This document shows, piece by piece, positions 23,855 to 33,230 of a stretch of 64,000 nt of DNA. Position numbers and translations under genes: made by a program. The notes under the pieces are model-generated. The model had not been told where the DNA came from, ran no database searches, and saw only the letters and a list, made by a program, of their open reading frames with translations. The stretch lies in the NCBI GenBank assembly GCA_000421065.1, contig ATWD01000001.1, forward strand, positions 1,294,001 to 1,358,000, in the 5' to 3' direction. How positions within the stretch are numbered: position 1 is the stretch's first letter; the number at the start of each line of letters is the position of its first letter. This DNA comes from Acidobacteriaceae bacterium TAA 166. Its GTDB lineage: Bacteria; Acidobacteriota; Terriglobia; Terriglobales; Acidobacteriaceae.

Positions 23855-23886
23855 ATGTGATTTTTTCTAGAGGAAAAAAGACGATG

Positions 23887-24063
23887 ACCTGCCGGCCGGG
23901 CCCACTGCGCGGTCCTTCGCGGACGGCGAGTGAGCCTTCGGCGCGGAGCTCCCGTTGGTCGCTTGGGAGATTCTTGCTCCGACCGACGGGAGGCCCACGG
24001 CGAAGCCGGTATACGCGTCACGAAGGGGCCGCCCCACGCGCAGTGGGCCCGCGCGGCAGCGCC
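23887..24063. repeat. Family A repeat, full copy with degraded arms (A-11)
   Basis: ACCTGCCGGCCGGGCCC to GGGCCCGCGCGGCAGCGC, with inner stems GTCCTTCGCGGAC and GAGCCTTCGGCGC replacing the usual TCACTTCGTGA. It lies between ald and the histidine kinase, ending 35 bp before the kinase start. Confidence 0.85.
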
Positions 24064-24098
24064 CGCCTTCACCTAAATTAGGCCACTCAAGGAGAGAG

Positions 24099-26474
24099 AT
24101 GGACGACAACAGGCGGAAGGTCGGGATTATCGCGCTGGGCACGTCTCTGCTGGTGATCCTCTCCGCGCTGGCGGGGCTGAACGCGTTCAATAAACGCTTC
24201 CTTGATCCGGAGACGACGGCGCAGATCTTCCTGTACACCGGCCTGTCGATCGTGGCGTTCCTTCTGTTCGTCGCGGTGCTGCTGATGCTGGTCCGCAACG
24301 TTCTGAAGCTGTACGCGGACCAGCGCAGCCGGGTGATGGGGACGAGGCTGCGTACGCGCATGCTGTGGGGAGCGGTGCTGGTGAGCCTGCTGCCGATCTC
24401 GTTCATGTTCGCCTTCAGCTATCTTCTGCTGAACCGCGCTGTGGAGCGGTGGTTCACGCAGCCGGTGACGGAGATGCGCGACGCCAGCATTAATATGGCG
24501 TTCGAGCTGGCGCGGTATACGACGGCGAATGCGCGGGCGGAGGCGGAGTCGATCGTGACCATGCTGCCGGACCTGAAGGCGAAGCCGGACCAGATCGAAC
24601 AGGTGCTCGAGAGGCATGAGATCACCCTGCAGAGCGGCTTTGCCGTCGTCTACCAGGGCCGCCATGCCGTGGCCTCGTTCCAGGTGCCGAAGGGCGAGGG
24701 CGCGGCAGCGCACGTGCGTCCGTGGATCCCGGAGGCAAAGACGGGAGCCGGGAAGGAGATTGCGGCGGCGGAGCTGGTGATGGGGTCGAAGGAGGAGGCG
24801 ATGCTGGACGCGGCGCGGCGCAGCGATGCCCCGGTCTTCAGCGTGGGGGATACGGACTATGCCCTGGGTACGGCGACCGCGAAGGATGGGGTGGTGGTGG
24901 TGGTGGGGCTTCCGATGCCGCACGGCATGGCCGATACCATGGCGAACCTGCGCTCGGCCGCCGATACGTACTGGACGCTGTTCCGCAGCCGGCGGCAGCT
25001 GCGCAATCTATATATGCTTCTGCTGATGATGATGACCAGCCTGGCGCTGTTCTCGTCGAGCTGGCTGGCGCTGCACCTGTCGAAGCAGGTGACGAAGCCG
25101 GTGGAGGCGCTGGCCGATGCGATGGCCTCGATCGCGGCCGGGGATTATGGGCATCGCGTGAAGGAGAGCGCCACGCAGGAGCTGGGCGAGCTGGTGAGGA
25201 GCTTCAACCACATGGCCGCCGATCTCGAGGGCAGCCGCCGGGCGGTGGAGGAGTCGACGGTTCAGCTGTCGGCGGCCAACGCGGCGCTGGAGGCTCGCCG
25301 GAACGAGTTGGAGACGATGCTCGAGACGATTCCGAACGGCGTGGCTACGCTCGACGCGGATCGCAGGATTATCCTGGCCAACCGCGCACTGAGCGAAATG
25401 ATGGACCCTGGAGGACAGCGTCCGTTCCTGGGCCTGGTGATGGAGGAGGTCTTTCCGGCGGATGTGGCCGAGGTTCTGGATCGTCTGATCAAACGCAGCC
25501 ATCGCATGGGCTCGGCCTCGAACGAGATCGATCGCGGCGAGCAGGGGGCGAATCCGCTGGATGGGCCGGTGAACCTGCTGGCGACGGTGGCTCTGCTGGA
25601 GATTCCGATTGGCAACGAGCGCATGCGGCGCGAGCACAGGGGGTATGTGATTGTGCTCGAGGACGCGACGGAGCTGCTGCGGGCGCAGAAGCAGTCGGCG
25701 TGGAAGGAGGTGGCGCGCAGAGTGGCGCACGAGATCAAGAATCCTCTGACCCCGATTGGGCTGAGCGCGGAGCAGATCCGGCGGCATATCGACCGGCTGG
25801 CCGAGACGCTGCGGTTTCACCAGGTGGAGTCGCCTTCGACCGCGGTGATCCGGAGGTGCAGCGAGGTAATCTCGGGCTCGGTGGAGAGCATGCGGTCGCT
25901 GGTGGATCAGTTCTCGGCGCTGGCGGAGTTTCCGACGGCGCAGCCACGGCCCGCGGATCTGAATACGATCGTCGAGAACTCGATGGCGATGTTTGCGGGA
26001 AGGATGCAGAACATCAGCGTGGTTCGGCGCATGAGCAAGGGGCTGCCGCTGGTGATGGCCGATCCCGAGGCGCTGAAGCGGGCTCTGGGCAACCTGATCG
26101 ATAACGCCGCCGAGGCGATGCAGACGAGCCTGCTGCGCGAGCTGCGGCTGACGACCGGCGTGCTCGAGAACGGGATGATCGAGCTGACGATTGCGGATAC
26201 GGGCTCGGGACTTACGGACGAGATGCGCGAGCGGCTGTTTCTGCCTTACTTTTCGACCAAGCAGCGCGGAACCGGGCTGGGCCTGGCGATCGCGGCAAAG
26301 ATCATTCAGGAGCACCAGGGAACGATTCGCGCGGAGAAGAATGTGCCCGCGGGGGCGAAGTTCATCCTCGAGCTGCGGCCGGCGGCGGGCGTTGAAGGGG
26401 AGCAGGAGACGCCTTCGACCACGGTTGACGGCAACGCACAGATAACCCATGGGAATGGAGGGGTGACGGCGTGA
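24099..26474 (+). CDS. NtrY-like membrane sensor histidine kinase
   Basis: A 791-residue sensor kinase. There are two N-terminal transmembrane segments (residues 7-25 and 40-65) and two more near 85-110 and 300-322, bracketing an extracytoplasmic sensing region of about 190 residues. Next come a HAMP domain (KQVTKPVEALADAMASIAAGD), a PAS domain (NGVATLDADRRIILANRAL), the H-box VARRVAHEIKNPLTPIG with phospho-accepting His544, and the ATPase boxes LIDNAAEAMQ (N), ADTGSGL (G1) and GTGLGLAIAAKI (G2). The HEIKNPLTPI form is typical of the NtrY subgroup. The start at 24099 has AAGGAGA upstream. It overlaps its response regulator by 4 bases. Confidence 0.92.
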   Translation: MDDNRRKVGIIALGTSLLVILSALAGLNAFNKRFLDPETTAQIFLYTGLSIVAFLLFVAVLLMLVRNVLKLYADQRSRVMGTRLRTRMLWGAVLVSLLPISFMFAFSYLLLNRAVERWFTQPVTEMRDASINMAFELARYTTANARAEAESIVTMLPDLKAKPDQIEQVLERHEITLQSGFAVVYQGRHAVASFQVPKGEGAAAHVRPWIPEAKTGAGKEIAAAELVMGSKEEAMLDAARRSDAPVFSVGDTDYALGTATAKDGVVVVVGLPMPHGMADTMANLRSAADTYWTLFRSRRQLRNLYMLLLMMMTSLALFSSSWLALHLSKQVTKPVEALADAMASIAAGDYGHRVKESATQELGELVRSFNHMAADLEGSRRAVEESTVQLSAANAALEARRNELETMLETIPNGVATLDADRRIILANRALSEMMDPGGQRPFLGLVMEEVFPADVAEVLDRLIKRSHRMGSASNEIDRGEQGANPLDGPVNLLATVALLEIPIGNERMRREHRGYVIVLEDATELLRAQKQSAWKEVARRVAHEIKNPLTPIGLSAEQIRRHIDRLAETLRFHQVESPSTAVIRRCSEVISGSVESMRSLVDQFSALAEFPTAQPRPADLNTIVENSMAMFAGRMQNISVVRRMSKGLPLVMADPEALKRALGNLIDNAAEAMQTSLLRELRLTTGVLENGMIELTIADTGSGLTDEMRERLFLPYFSTKQRGTGLGLAIAAKIIQEHQGTIRAEKNVPAGAKFILELRPAAGVEGEQETPSTTVDGNAQITHGNGGVTA

Positions 26475-27850
26475 ACCATGTGCTGATCGTCGACGACGAG
26501 ACAGAGATTCGCGAGTCGCTCGAGAGCATCCTTCGCGAAGAGGGCTACATCGTGACGACGAGCGCGACCGCGACGGAGGCGCTGGAGCTGGTGCGCGACG
26601 CGGACTACGACGTTGTGCTGCTCGACATCTGGCTGCCGGACCGCGACGGTCTGGAGACGCTGGGCGAGATCCGACGGCTCGAGAACGCGAGCGTGCCGGA
26701 GGTGGTGATCATCAGCGGCCACGGCACGATCGAGGCGGCGGTGCGGGCGACCAAGCTGGGAGCCTACGACTTTCTCGAAAAGCCGCTGTCGCTCGAACGG
26801 ACGCTGATCGTCGTCAACAACGCGATGCGGGCGCGGCGGATGCGCGCCGACAACCAGGAGTTTGCGCGGCAGCTGGCGGTGAAGGGCAACGTCACTGGGC
26901 AGAGCGTGGCGATGAAGGCGCTGCGGCAGCAGATCAAGCTGATGGCTCCCACGAACGGCCGGGTGCTGATCTTCGGCGAGAGCGGAACGGGCAAGGAGCT
27001 GATCGGCCGCGCGATGCATGCGGCCAGCCTGCGCAAGGACCGGCCCTTCGTCGAGCTGAACTGCGCGGCGATCCCGGAGGACTATATCGAGAGCGAGCTC
27101 TTCGGCTATCGCCATGGAGCGATGCCGGGGGGGCCGCAGGAGAAGCGCGGGACCTTCGAGCGAGCCGATGGCGGAACGCTGTTTCTGGACGAGGTCGGCG
27201 ACATGAGCCTGAAGACGCAGGCCAAGGTGCTGCGCGCGCTGGATGAGCAGAGGTTTCTTCCGGTGGGGGCGGCACATCCGGTGATCGTGGATGTGCGGGT
27301 GATCGCGGCGACCAACAAGGATCTTGAAGAGGAGATCGCGCGCGGGAACTTTCGCGAGGATCTGTTCTACCGGCTGAACGTGATTCCGTTCTTCGTTCCT
27401 CCGCTGCGCGAGCGCCGCGAAGATCTTCCCCTGCTGGTGAAGGAGTTTCTCGAGGAGTTTGGGCAGCAGTACGGAAGACCGCATGTGGAGATGACGGAAG
27501 AAGCGGTCGCGGCTCTGAGACAGTATCACTGGCCGGGCAATGTGCGCGAGCTGCGCAACCTGGTGGAGCGAGTGCTGATCCTGAACCCCAAGGTGCAGCG
27601 GATCGAGAAGAAGCATCTGCCGATGCTGGTGTATCGCGGGCCGAAGCTGACGGAGTCGGGAAGGATCAACACGCGGACGGAGGAGTTTTCGAGCCTGGTG
27701 GAGGCGCGGGAGGCGTACGAGCGCGAGTTCATCCTGAAGAAGCTGGATGAGGTTCACGGCAATGTGAGCCGAGCGGCGGAGGGGCTGGGGCTCGAGCGCA
27801 GCCATCTGTATCGCAAGATGAAGGCTCTGGGCGTGAGCGTGAAGGAGTAG
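26471..27850 (+). CDS. NtrX-like response regulator with AAA+ domain lacking GAFTGA
   Basis: A 459-residue three-domain regulator. The receiver has phospho-acceptor Asp52 in VVLLDIWLPDRDG and Lys in FLEKPL. The AAA+ domain has Walker A GESGTGKE (169-176) and Walker B LFLDEVGD (237-244). The C-terminus is a Fis-type helix-turn-helix (VSRAAEGLGLERSHLYRKM). At the loop that normally contacts sigma-54 as GAFTGA, it reads GAMPGG (216-221), so contact with sigma-54 RNA polymerase is doubtful. The GTG start overlaps the kinase stop (GTGA). Partner of the upstream NtrY-like kinase; target genes unknown. Confidence 0.9.
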   Translation: MNHVLIVDDETEIRESLESILREEGYIVTTSATATEALELVRDADYDVVLLDIWLPDRDGLETLGEIRRLENASVPEVVIISGHGTIEAAVRATKLGAYDFLEKPLSLERTLIVVNNAMRARRMRADNQEFARQLAVKGNVTGQSVAMKALRQQIKLMAPTNGRVLIFGESGTGKELIGRAMHAASLRKDRPFVELNCAAIPEDYIESELFGYRHGAMPGGPQEKRGTFERADGGTLFLDEVGDMSLKTQAKVLRALDEQRFLPVGAAHPVIVDVRVIAATNKDLEEEIARGNFREDLFYRLNVIPFFVPPLRERREDLPLLVKEFLEEFGQQYGRPHVEMTEEAVAALRQYHWPGNVRELRNLVERVLILNPKVQRIEKKHLPMLVYRGPKLTESGRINTRTEEFSSLVEAREAYEREFILKKLDEVHGNVSRAAEGLGLERSHLYRKMKALGVSVKE

Positions 27851-27934
27851 CTACTATGCGCAGGCCGCACTTCGACGAGCCAGTTAGGGCGTATCGAAAA
27901 GAATCAAATCAGCAATTTTTGAGAAAGGATCATA

Positions 27935-27969
27935 GCCTGCCGGCCGGGCCCACTGCGCTCGGCCAGCAG
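27935..27969. repeat. Family A repeat, end fragment (A-12)
   Basis: GCCTGCCGGCCGGGCCC then ACTGCGCTCGGCCAGCAG, about 85 bp past the regulator stop. Confidence 0.7.
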
Positions 27970-28001
27970 ACCAGAATCTTTCAAAAAGGAACGTATCGCA
28001 G

Positions 28002-29249
28002 ATGAATCGACGCCAGTTCGTGCAGACCGCAGCAACCGCCTCCGGCCTGATGATCGTCAAGCCCCAGACCGCCTTCTCCTACACGGCCAACTCGCGCGTG
28101 CGCTACGGCCTGCTCGGCTGCGGCCGCCGCGGCACCGGCGTCGCCACCTCCTTCGCGAAGAACGCGGGCGTCGAGATCACCGCTCTCGCCGACATCTTTC
28201 CCGACCAGCTCGCCGAGGGTAAGCGCCACTTCGATGCAGTGAACGCCTCGCTCAAGCTTCCCGCCATCGACGCCAAACGCACCTTCCACGGGCACGAGGC
28301 CGCCGCCGCCCTCGCCGCCTGCAAAGACGTCGATGCCATCCAGATCTCCACCCCGCCCTTCTTCCACGTCGAGCACCTCGACCTCGTCACCCGCGCCGGC
28401 AAGCATGCCTACTGCGAGAAGCCCGTCGGCGTCGACATCCCCCAGACCCTCCGCGCCCTCGAGATCGCCCGCCGCGAAGACGGCAAGGTCAGCATGGCCG
28501 TCGGCTTCCAGATCCGTTCCGCGCCACCGTACGTCGAGCTCGTGCGCCGCCTCCATGCAGGCCAGATCGGAAAGATGGCCCAGCTCACCGGCTGTTACAA
28601 CGCTCCTCCCGCCGTCATGGTCGATCGCGGCACCCCCTCCTCGGACGAGTATCGCCTGCGCAACTGGCTCCTCTACCGCAACCTCTCGGGCGACATCCTG
28701 CTCGAGCAGAACATCCACATCATTGACGTCTGCAACTGGGTCATGAACGCGCACCCGGTCGTGGCTTATGCAAAAAGCAGCCGCAAGGTCGTCCAGAACC
28801 CCGGAGACACCTCCGACAACTACGAGGCTGTCTTTACCTACCCCGGCGATATCGAGTTCAGTTTCACCTCGACCCAGTTCAACAAAAATCACCTGTTCGA
28901 TGCGACCGGCCGCTTCTTCGGCGCAGAAGGCGTAGCCGATGCTCCCTACGTCGGAGCAGTCCAGATCCGCGGCGCCCAGCCCTGGCTCTGGAGCCCTGCC
29001 CAGGCCGCGCCGCCCAACGCAGCTCCCGCCGACAACCTCGCCGACGCCGACATGATGAAGGATCGCGACTTCATCCAGAGCATCACCAGCGGTAAGCTGC
29101 AGAACCAGATTCCGGCAGGCGTCGACACCGCACGCAGCTGCATCCTGGCCCGCAAGTCCGCTGAGACCGGCCGCCGCATCACCTGGCAGGAGATCGAAGC
29201 CGATACCGAAGCTTATTCGCTCGGAATGGACCTCAAGCAGTTCGGCTGA
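28002..29249 (+). CDS. Tat-exported Gfo/Idh/MocA-family oxidoreductase
   Basis: A 415-residue NAD(P)-dependent sugar or cyclitol oxidoreductase. The Tat leader NRRQFVQTAATASG is followed by the dinucleotide fold GLLGCGRRGTG (about 36-46). The catalytic-region motif EKPVGVD near 139 is the lysine of the EKP signature. The C-terminal domain has ILLEQNIHIIDVCNWV. Exported members of this family are frequent in acidobacteria and related soil bacteria and are linked to glycan processing (general knowledge). The next gene, convergent, encodes an exported sugar-isomerase-like protein. Codons are strongly C-ending, unlike the mostly G-ending neighbours. Confidence 0.88.
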   Translation: MNRRQFVQTAATASGLMIVKPQTAFSYTANSRVRYGLLGCGRRGTGVATSFAKNAGVEITALADIFPDQLAEGKRHFDAVNASLKLPAIDAKRTFHGHEAAAALAACKDVDAIQISTPPFFHVEHLDLVTRAGKHAYCEKPVGVDIPQTLRALEIARREDGKVSMAVGFQIRSAPPYVELVRRLHAGQIGKMAQLTGCYNAPPAVMVDRGTPSSDEYRLRNWLLYRNLSGDILLEQNIHIIDVCNWVMNAHPVVAYAKSSRKVVQNPGDTSDNYEAVFTYPGDIEFSFTSTQFNKNHLFDATGRFFGAEGVADAPYVGAVQIRGAQPWLWSPAQAAPPNAAPADNLADADMMKDRDFIQSITSGKLQNQIPAGVDTARSCILARKSAETGRRITWQEIEADTEAYSLGMDLKQFG

Positions 29250-29298
29250 TCGATCTCAAGTTGCTTTTCGACAGTCATTGATCGGTACCACTCAAACA

Positions 29299-29341
29299 GT
29301 GTCATCCTGATAGGAGCGCGCAGTCGAAGGATCTGCGGTTG
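29299..29341. repeat. Degenerate GTGTCATCCTGA-type repeat (family D)
   Basis: AGTGTCATCCTGATAGGAG followed by CGCAGTCGAAGGATCTGCGG resembles a short repeat known from many soil-bacterial genomes (TGTCATCCTGAGCGAAGCGAAG-type). Only one copy is seen here. Confidence 0.5.
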
Positions 29342-29380
29342 CCTCGACATAAGTTATCGGGAAAACGATCTATCAGCCTA

Positions 29381-29450
29381 GACCAACGGGAGCCTCGATC
29401 CGAAGGGGATATACGCGCGTCACGAGGTGACCGCCGCCCGCGTAGGGCGC
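29381..29450. repeat. Family A repeat, degraded right half (A-13)
   Basis: GACCAACGGGAGCC, GATCCGAAGGGGATATACG, CGTCACGAGGTGACCGC. The outer ends are missing. It lies between convergent genes. Confidence 0.7.
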
Positions 29451-29461
29451 ATTTAACAAGC

Positions 29462-30481
29462 TCACGTGATGAGAAGGCGTTCGAGGTAGGCCTTCTCCTG
29501 GCGGACGTCTTCGATCTGCTGCGGGCCGGAGGTCTCGCGCTCAATGGTCACCGCGCCCTTGTAGCCAGCGGCGCGAAGCCCGGCAAAGACCTTCGCGAAG
29601 TCGACCTCGCCCTTGCCGATCAGGACCTCTTCGCCGAGTTGCTCGGGGTTGGTGGGCCAGCGCCCGTCCTTGGCGTGCATGGAGCGGATGTGCGGGCCGA
29701 GGATCTTCACCGCATCGACCGGATTGGCCTTGCCGTAGAGGATGAGGTTGGCGGTGTCGAGGCCGATGCCGAGGCCGGGATGATCGACGTCATGGAGGAC
29801 GCGCGACATGGTGGTCGGGGTCTCCTGCCCGGTCTCCATGAGGAAGTGCTGGCCGTTGTTGACGCAGTATTCGGTGAGCTGGCGGATGGCGGCGACGGTC
29901 TCGGGGTAGAGCTCGTCTTTAGGATTTTCGGGGATGAAGCCGCAGTGGGTCTGGACCTGGGGGACGCCGAGCAGCCTGGCGAAGTCGGAGGCCTGCTTGA
30001 GCGCGTCGATGCGGGCGGCGCGGTAGGCGCGGGGGACGATGCCGATGGTGGAGGGACCTTCGAGGAAGTTCCACTTAAGCGGGTCGGGACGGACGACCTC
30101 GACCGTGGTGGCGGTGACCTGATGCTTCTCCAAGAAGTCGCGCAGGGTGGAGGCGAGCGCGGGGGTGAATTTGCCGAGATAGTCGTCGAGCGAGAGGAAG
30201 CAGGTGGAGAAGCCTAGCTCGCGGACGGCGGCGATCTTCTTCTCGGGGTCGGGATAGGGCCGGATGAGGAGGCCGAGGGAGAAGGGTTGGACGCTGGGCT
30301 GCTTTGCGTCTTCCATAGCGAAGGCGGAGGTTGCAAAGGCGATTGCCGTGGCCGACTGCGCGGCGAGCTTCAGGAAGCTGCGCCGGGCGATGGGGCGAAG
30401 GACGCCAGGCTGAGCATGATCGTGATAACCGATGGGGCTTGCCGATGCCGTGAGCGGTTTTTTCTCTTCCCTTTCGTTCAA
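29462..30481 (-). CDS. Tat-exported sugar phosphate isomerase/epimerase-like protein
   Basis: A 339-residue TIM-barrel protein of the AP endonuclease 2/xylose isomerase-like family. A long N-terminus with twin arginines RRSFLKLAAQSATAIAFATS implies Tat export. Barrel motifs include QTHCGFIPE, HFLMETGQET, GLGIGLDTANLIL, RSMHAKDGRW and KGAVTIERET, which supply the metal-binding His/Glu/Asp residues. The substrate is unknown. Secreted members of this family often accompany Gfo/Idh/MocA oxidoreductases, and this one lies convergent to such a gene, though on the opposite strand and so not in an operon. The start at 30481 leaves a long n-region (about 33 residues) before the arginines. Confidence 0.82.
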   Translation of the reverse strand: MNEREEKKPLTASASPIGYHDHAQPGVLRPIARRSFLKLAAQSATAIAFATSAFAMEDAKQPSVQPFSLGLLIRPYPDPEKKIAAVRELGFSTCFLSLDDYLGKFTPALASTLRDFLEKHQVTATTVEVVRPDPLKWNFLEGPSTIGIVPRAYRAARIDALKQASDFARLLGVPQVQTHCGFIPENPKDELYPETVAAIRQLTEYCVNNGQHFLMETGQETPTTMSRVLHDVDHPGLGIGLDTANLILYGKANPVDAVKILGPHIRSMHAKDGRWPTNPEQLGEEVLIGKGEVDFAKVFAGLRAAGYKGAVTIERETSGPQQIEDVRQEKAYLERLLIT

Positions 30482-30559
30482 CCTGCTTCTCCTGAGTGTG
30501 TTCCTTCGGTGGGAGCCTGGGTTTTGTGCGCGAGCGGCGTCAAGGGACGGGAAGAGGAT

Positions 30560-31618
30560 TTAGGTATTCTCTTCGGTGAGATCGATCTGTTTGGAGGCGA
30601 TCTCCTCGAGCTGGCGGCGCCAGTCCAGATCCTCGACGAAGGCCGAGGAGCTGCGCCAGTTCTCGTGAACCTTGACGAAGAGCTCGAGGAAGACGCGTGT
30701 TCCGAGGAGAGATTCGATCTCCTTGCGGGCGGTGGTTCCGATCTTCTTGAGCATCTCGCCCTGCTTACCGATGAGGATGGCCTTTTGCCCGGCGCGCTCG
30801 CAGAAGATGGTGGCCGCGAGTTTGGTCACGGGAAGCTTGCCGTCCTTCATCTTGCGCAGCGAGGCGGGCTCTTCGTAGCGGTCGATGACGACGGCGGTGG
30901 CGTAGGGAACCTCCTCGCCGGTGAGCAGGAGGATCTTCTCGCGGATGATCTCGGCGACGAGGAAGCGCTCGGGCTGGTCGGTGAGCTGGTGCCTGGGGAA
31001 GTAGCGCTGGCCTTCGGGGAGCTGCGAGACGACGTGGTCGAGCAGAAGGTCGAGCCCCTCCTTCTTCTTGGCGGAGATGGGGAGGACGGAGGCGAAGTTG
31101 TGCTGTGAGCTCCAGTGCGCGATGAGGGGAAGAAGATCGGCCTTGGCGATCGAGTCGATCTTGTTGAGCACCAGGATGACCGGGCAGGAGAGCTTGCGCA
31201 CGAAGGAGAGGGCGAAGTCATCTTCGGCCGCCGAAAGCTTGCGCTTGGCGGCAGTGGGGGACCTGTTGGTCTCGTCGCCTTCGCGCGGCAGACGGTGGGT
31301 GACGTCGACGAGGAAGAGCACTAGGTCGCGCTCTTCGAGGGCGTCGTGGACCTCCTGCAACATGCGGCGGTCGAGCTGGGTGGCGGACTTGTGGATGCCG
31401 GGGGTATCGACGAGCACGACCTGAGCGGCGGGCCGGCCGGGCTCGGTGCGGGTCTTCTTGCGCAGGGGAACCTCGAGGACGCCGTGGATACGGGTGCGCG
31501 TGGTCTGGGGCTTGTGCGTGACGATGGCGAGCTTCTGGCCCAGCAGGGCGTTCAGAAGGGTGGATTTGCCCGCGTTGGGGCGGCCGATGATGGAGACGAA
31601 ACCGGAGCGGAGTGGCAT
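30560..31618 (-). CDS. era: GTPase Era
   Basis: Era is an essential GTPase that binds 16S rRNA through its KH domain during 30S assembly. The 352-residue protein has G1 GRPNAGKS (12-19), G2 region [11 protein letters not shown]3 DTPG and G4 NKID. The C-terminal KH domain ends with [22 protein letters not shown]. An insert of about 30 residues ([19 protein letters not shown]) between G3 and G4 and a second around [17 protein letters not shown] make it longer than the usual 300. It is divergent from mreC, with a short repeat fragment between. Confidence 0.95.
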   Translation of the reverse strand: MPLRSGFVSIIGRPNAGKSTLLNALLGQKLAIVTHKPQTTRTRIHGVLEVPLRKKTRTEPGRPAAQVVLVDTPGIHKSATQLDRRMLQEVHDALEERDLVLFLVDVTHRLPREGDETNRSPTAAKRKLSAAEDDFALSFVRKLSCPVILVLNKIDSIAKADLLPLIAHWSSQHNFASVLPISAKKKEGLDLLLDHVVSQLPEGQRYFPRHQLTDQPERFLVAEIIREKILLLTGEEVPYATAVVIDRYEEPASLRKMKDGKLPVTKLAATIFCERAGQKAILIGKQGEMLKKIGTTARKEIESLLGTRVFLELFVKVHENWRSSSAFVEDLDWRRQLEEIASKQIDLTEENT

Positions 31619-31655
31619 CGTTCCTTATTATGCGCTCCGTGGGACGCGGAGGACA

Positions 31656-31692
31656 GGCGCTGCCGCGCGTAGTGGGCCCGGCCGGCAGGCCA
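31656..31692. repeat. Family A repeat, minimal copy (A-14)
   Basis: GGCGCTGCCGCGCGTAGTGG joined to GCCCGGCCGGCAGGCC: the two ends fused directly, as in A-01. It lies in the divergent region between era and mreC. Confidence 0.75.
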
Positions 31693-31805
31693 TCGTCTTG
31701 AAGAGATAGAACAATGGGGTATCACCGGCGCCACCCTTCTACTCGCGGCCCATTCGGGGGATAACGCGCGGGGCCGAAATCGCGGGATAATAAAGACGAC
31801 GGCGC

Positions 31806-33227
31806 ATGGAGTCCTTCTTCACTCGATTTAAGAATGTTCTGGTGCTGGTGGCGGTTCTGCTGGCCCAGACGATCGGCCTCGCCATTCAGGTGAGGCGTCC
31901 TGTCGTCAAAGGCGAGCCCGACGGGGTGAAGGTGACACTGCTCCGGACCTCGGTGGTCGCGGTGGTGACTCCGTTCGAGAAGTTCTTCCACGGCATTGGA
32001 TACAACGTGCGCTACGGATGGTCGAACTACATCGACCTGCGCGATACGCGGCAGCAGAACCGGAATCTGAAGGACGAGATCGCGAGGCTGAGGCTGGAGC
32101 AGGCGCAGATGGCCGAGGACGCTCTCGAGGGCCAGCGCCTGCAGACGCTGCTGGACTTTCAGAGGAACTACGTTACGTCGACGGTGGCCGCGCAGGTGAT
32201 CGGATCGAGCGGGACGGACCAGTCGAGGGTGGTGTATATCGATAAGGGCGCGGCCAATGGCCTGAAGGTCGACCAGGCGGTGATCACGCCGGACGGGATC
32301 GTGGGCAAGATCCGCGAGACCTATCCCCACACCTCGCAGGTTCTGCTGATTAATGACCAGGGTTCGGGCGCCGGGGTGCTGCTGGAGAAGACCCGGATCC
32401 GCGCGATCGTGCGCGGCAGCCAGGGCGGGAGGATCGTCATCACCAATCTGACGCCCGACAACCGCATCAAGCCGGGAGAGAAGGTGCTGACCTCGGGCGG
32501 GGACCAGGTCTATCCGCGCGGCCTGAATGTGGGCGTGATCGAGTCGATCGAGCCGGACCTGGAGCACCAACCCTACACGCTGATCCAGGTGAAGCCGACG
32601 ACGAACCTGTTTCAGCTGGAAGAGGTTCTGGTGATCACCGGGACCCAGGGGACGCTTCCGGCGGTCGCCCGGAAGGACCTGGCGCAGGGAGCGGCGACGG
32701 CGAAGGAGATCGCGAAGGCCCGGGCGGCGGACGATGCGGAGGAGGCCGAGGCCGAGGCGAAGGCGCAGTCGGCGGCCCAGATCGTCGCCGAGAAGCTGCC
32801 CAGCCTGCAGGACGAGAAGACGCCCGACGACGCCTCGAAGACGACCCCGGAGAGCCCTGCCGGGGTGGTTCCGCGGCCTCTGCCGACGCTGCATCCAGAC
32901 CGCTTCACGCCGGGGACGACCCCTCCGGCCTCGTCGCTAACCCCGGGAGCGGAGCATAGCGTGATGACGTATCCGCCCCAGCAGACGCAGCATCCGGCCA
33001 CGAAGGCTGAACCCCAGCCGGAGTCGAATGATTCGTCTCCGGATTCAGGGGATGCGGCGCCTGTGAAGCGGCCTGCGCCGATCAAAAAAGCTCTGCCGCA
33101 GACTCCGCGCCAAGATCAGAATCAGGTTCAGGGCCAGACCGTGCCGGCTCAGACGAGACCCGCTGTGCCGAAATCGGCGGCGCCTGAGCCTGAAACTCCC
33201 AGCAACACGCAAGGACCAGACCGGTAA
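31806..33227 (+). CDS. mreC: Rod shape-determining protein MreC
   Basis: MreC is a single-pass membrane protein that activates PBP2 in the elongasome. One N-terminal transmembrane segment (LVLVAVLLAQTIGLAI), then a coiled coil (DTRQQNRNLKDEIARLRLEQ), then a beta-barrel-like extracytoplasmic core to about residue 285 (NLFQLEEVLVITGTQ). The remaining 190 residues are a proline/alanine/glutamate-rich tail, much longer than in most MreC. mreD follows 3 bp downstream. With mrdA and rodA further along this is the classical mre-mrd gene order. Confidence 0.92.
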   Translation: MESFFTRFKNVLVLVAVLLAQTIGLAIQVRRPVVKGEPDGVKVTLLRTSVVAVVTPFEKFFHGIGYNVRYGWSNYIDLRDTRQQNRNLKDEIARLRLEQAQMAEDALEGQRLQTLLDFQRNYVTSTVAAQVIGSSGTDQSRVVYIDKGAANGLKVDQAVITPDGIVGKIRETYPHTSQVLLINDQGSGAGVLLEKTRIRAIVRGSQGGRIVITNLTPDNRIKPGEKVLTSGGDQVYPRGLNVGVIESIEPDLEHQPYTLIQVKPTTNLFQLEEVLVITGTQGTLPAVARKDLAQGAATAKEIAKARAADDAEEAEAEAKAQSAAQIVAEKLPSLQDEKTPDDASKTTPESPAGVVPRPLPTLHPDRFTPGTTPPASSLTPGAEHSVMTYPPQQTQHPATKAEPQPESNDSSPDSGDAAPVKRPAPIKKALPQTPRQDQNQVQGQTVPAQTRPAVPKSAAPEPETPSNTQGPDR

Positions 33228-33230
33228 TCT

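Noticed and set aside
24722..26104. 460-residue Gly-rich frame inside the histidine kinase
   Set aside because: Out-of-frame shadow with Gly/Arg/Asp repeats and no motif.
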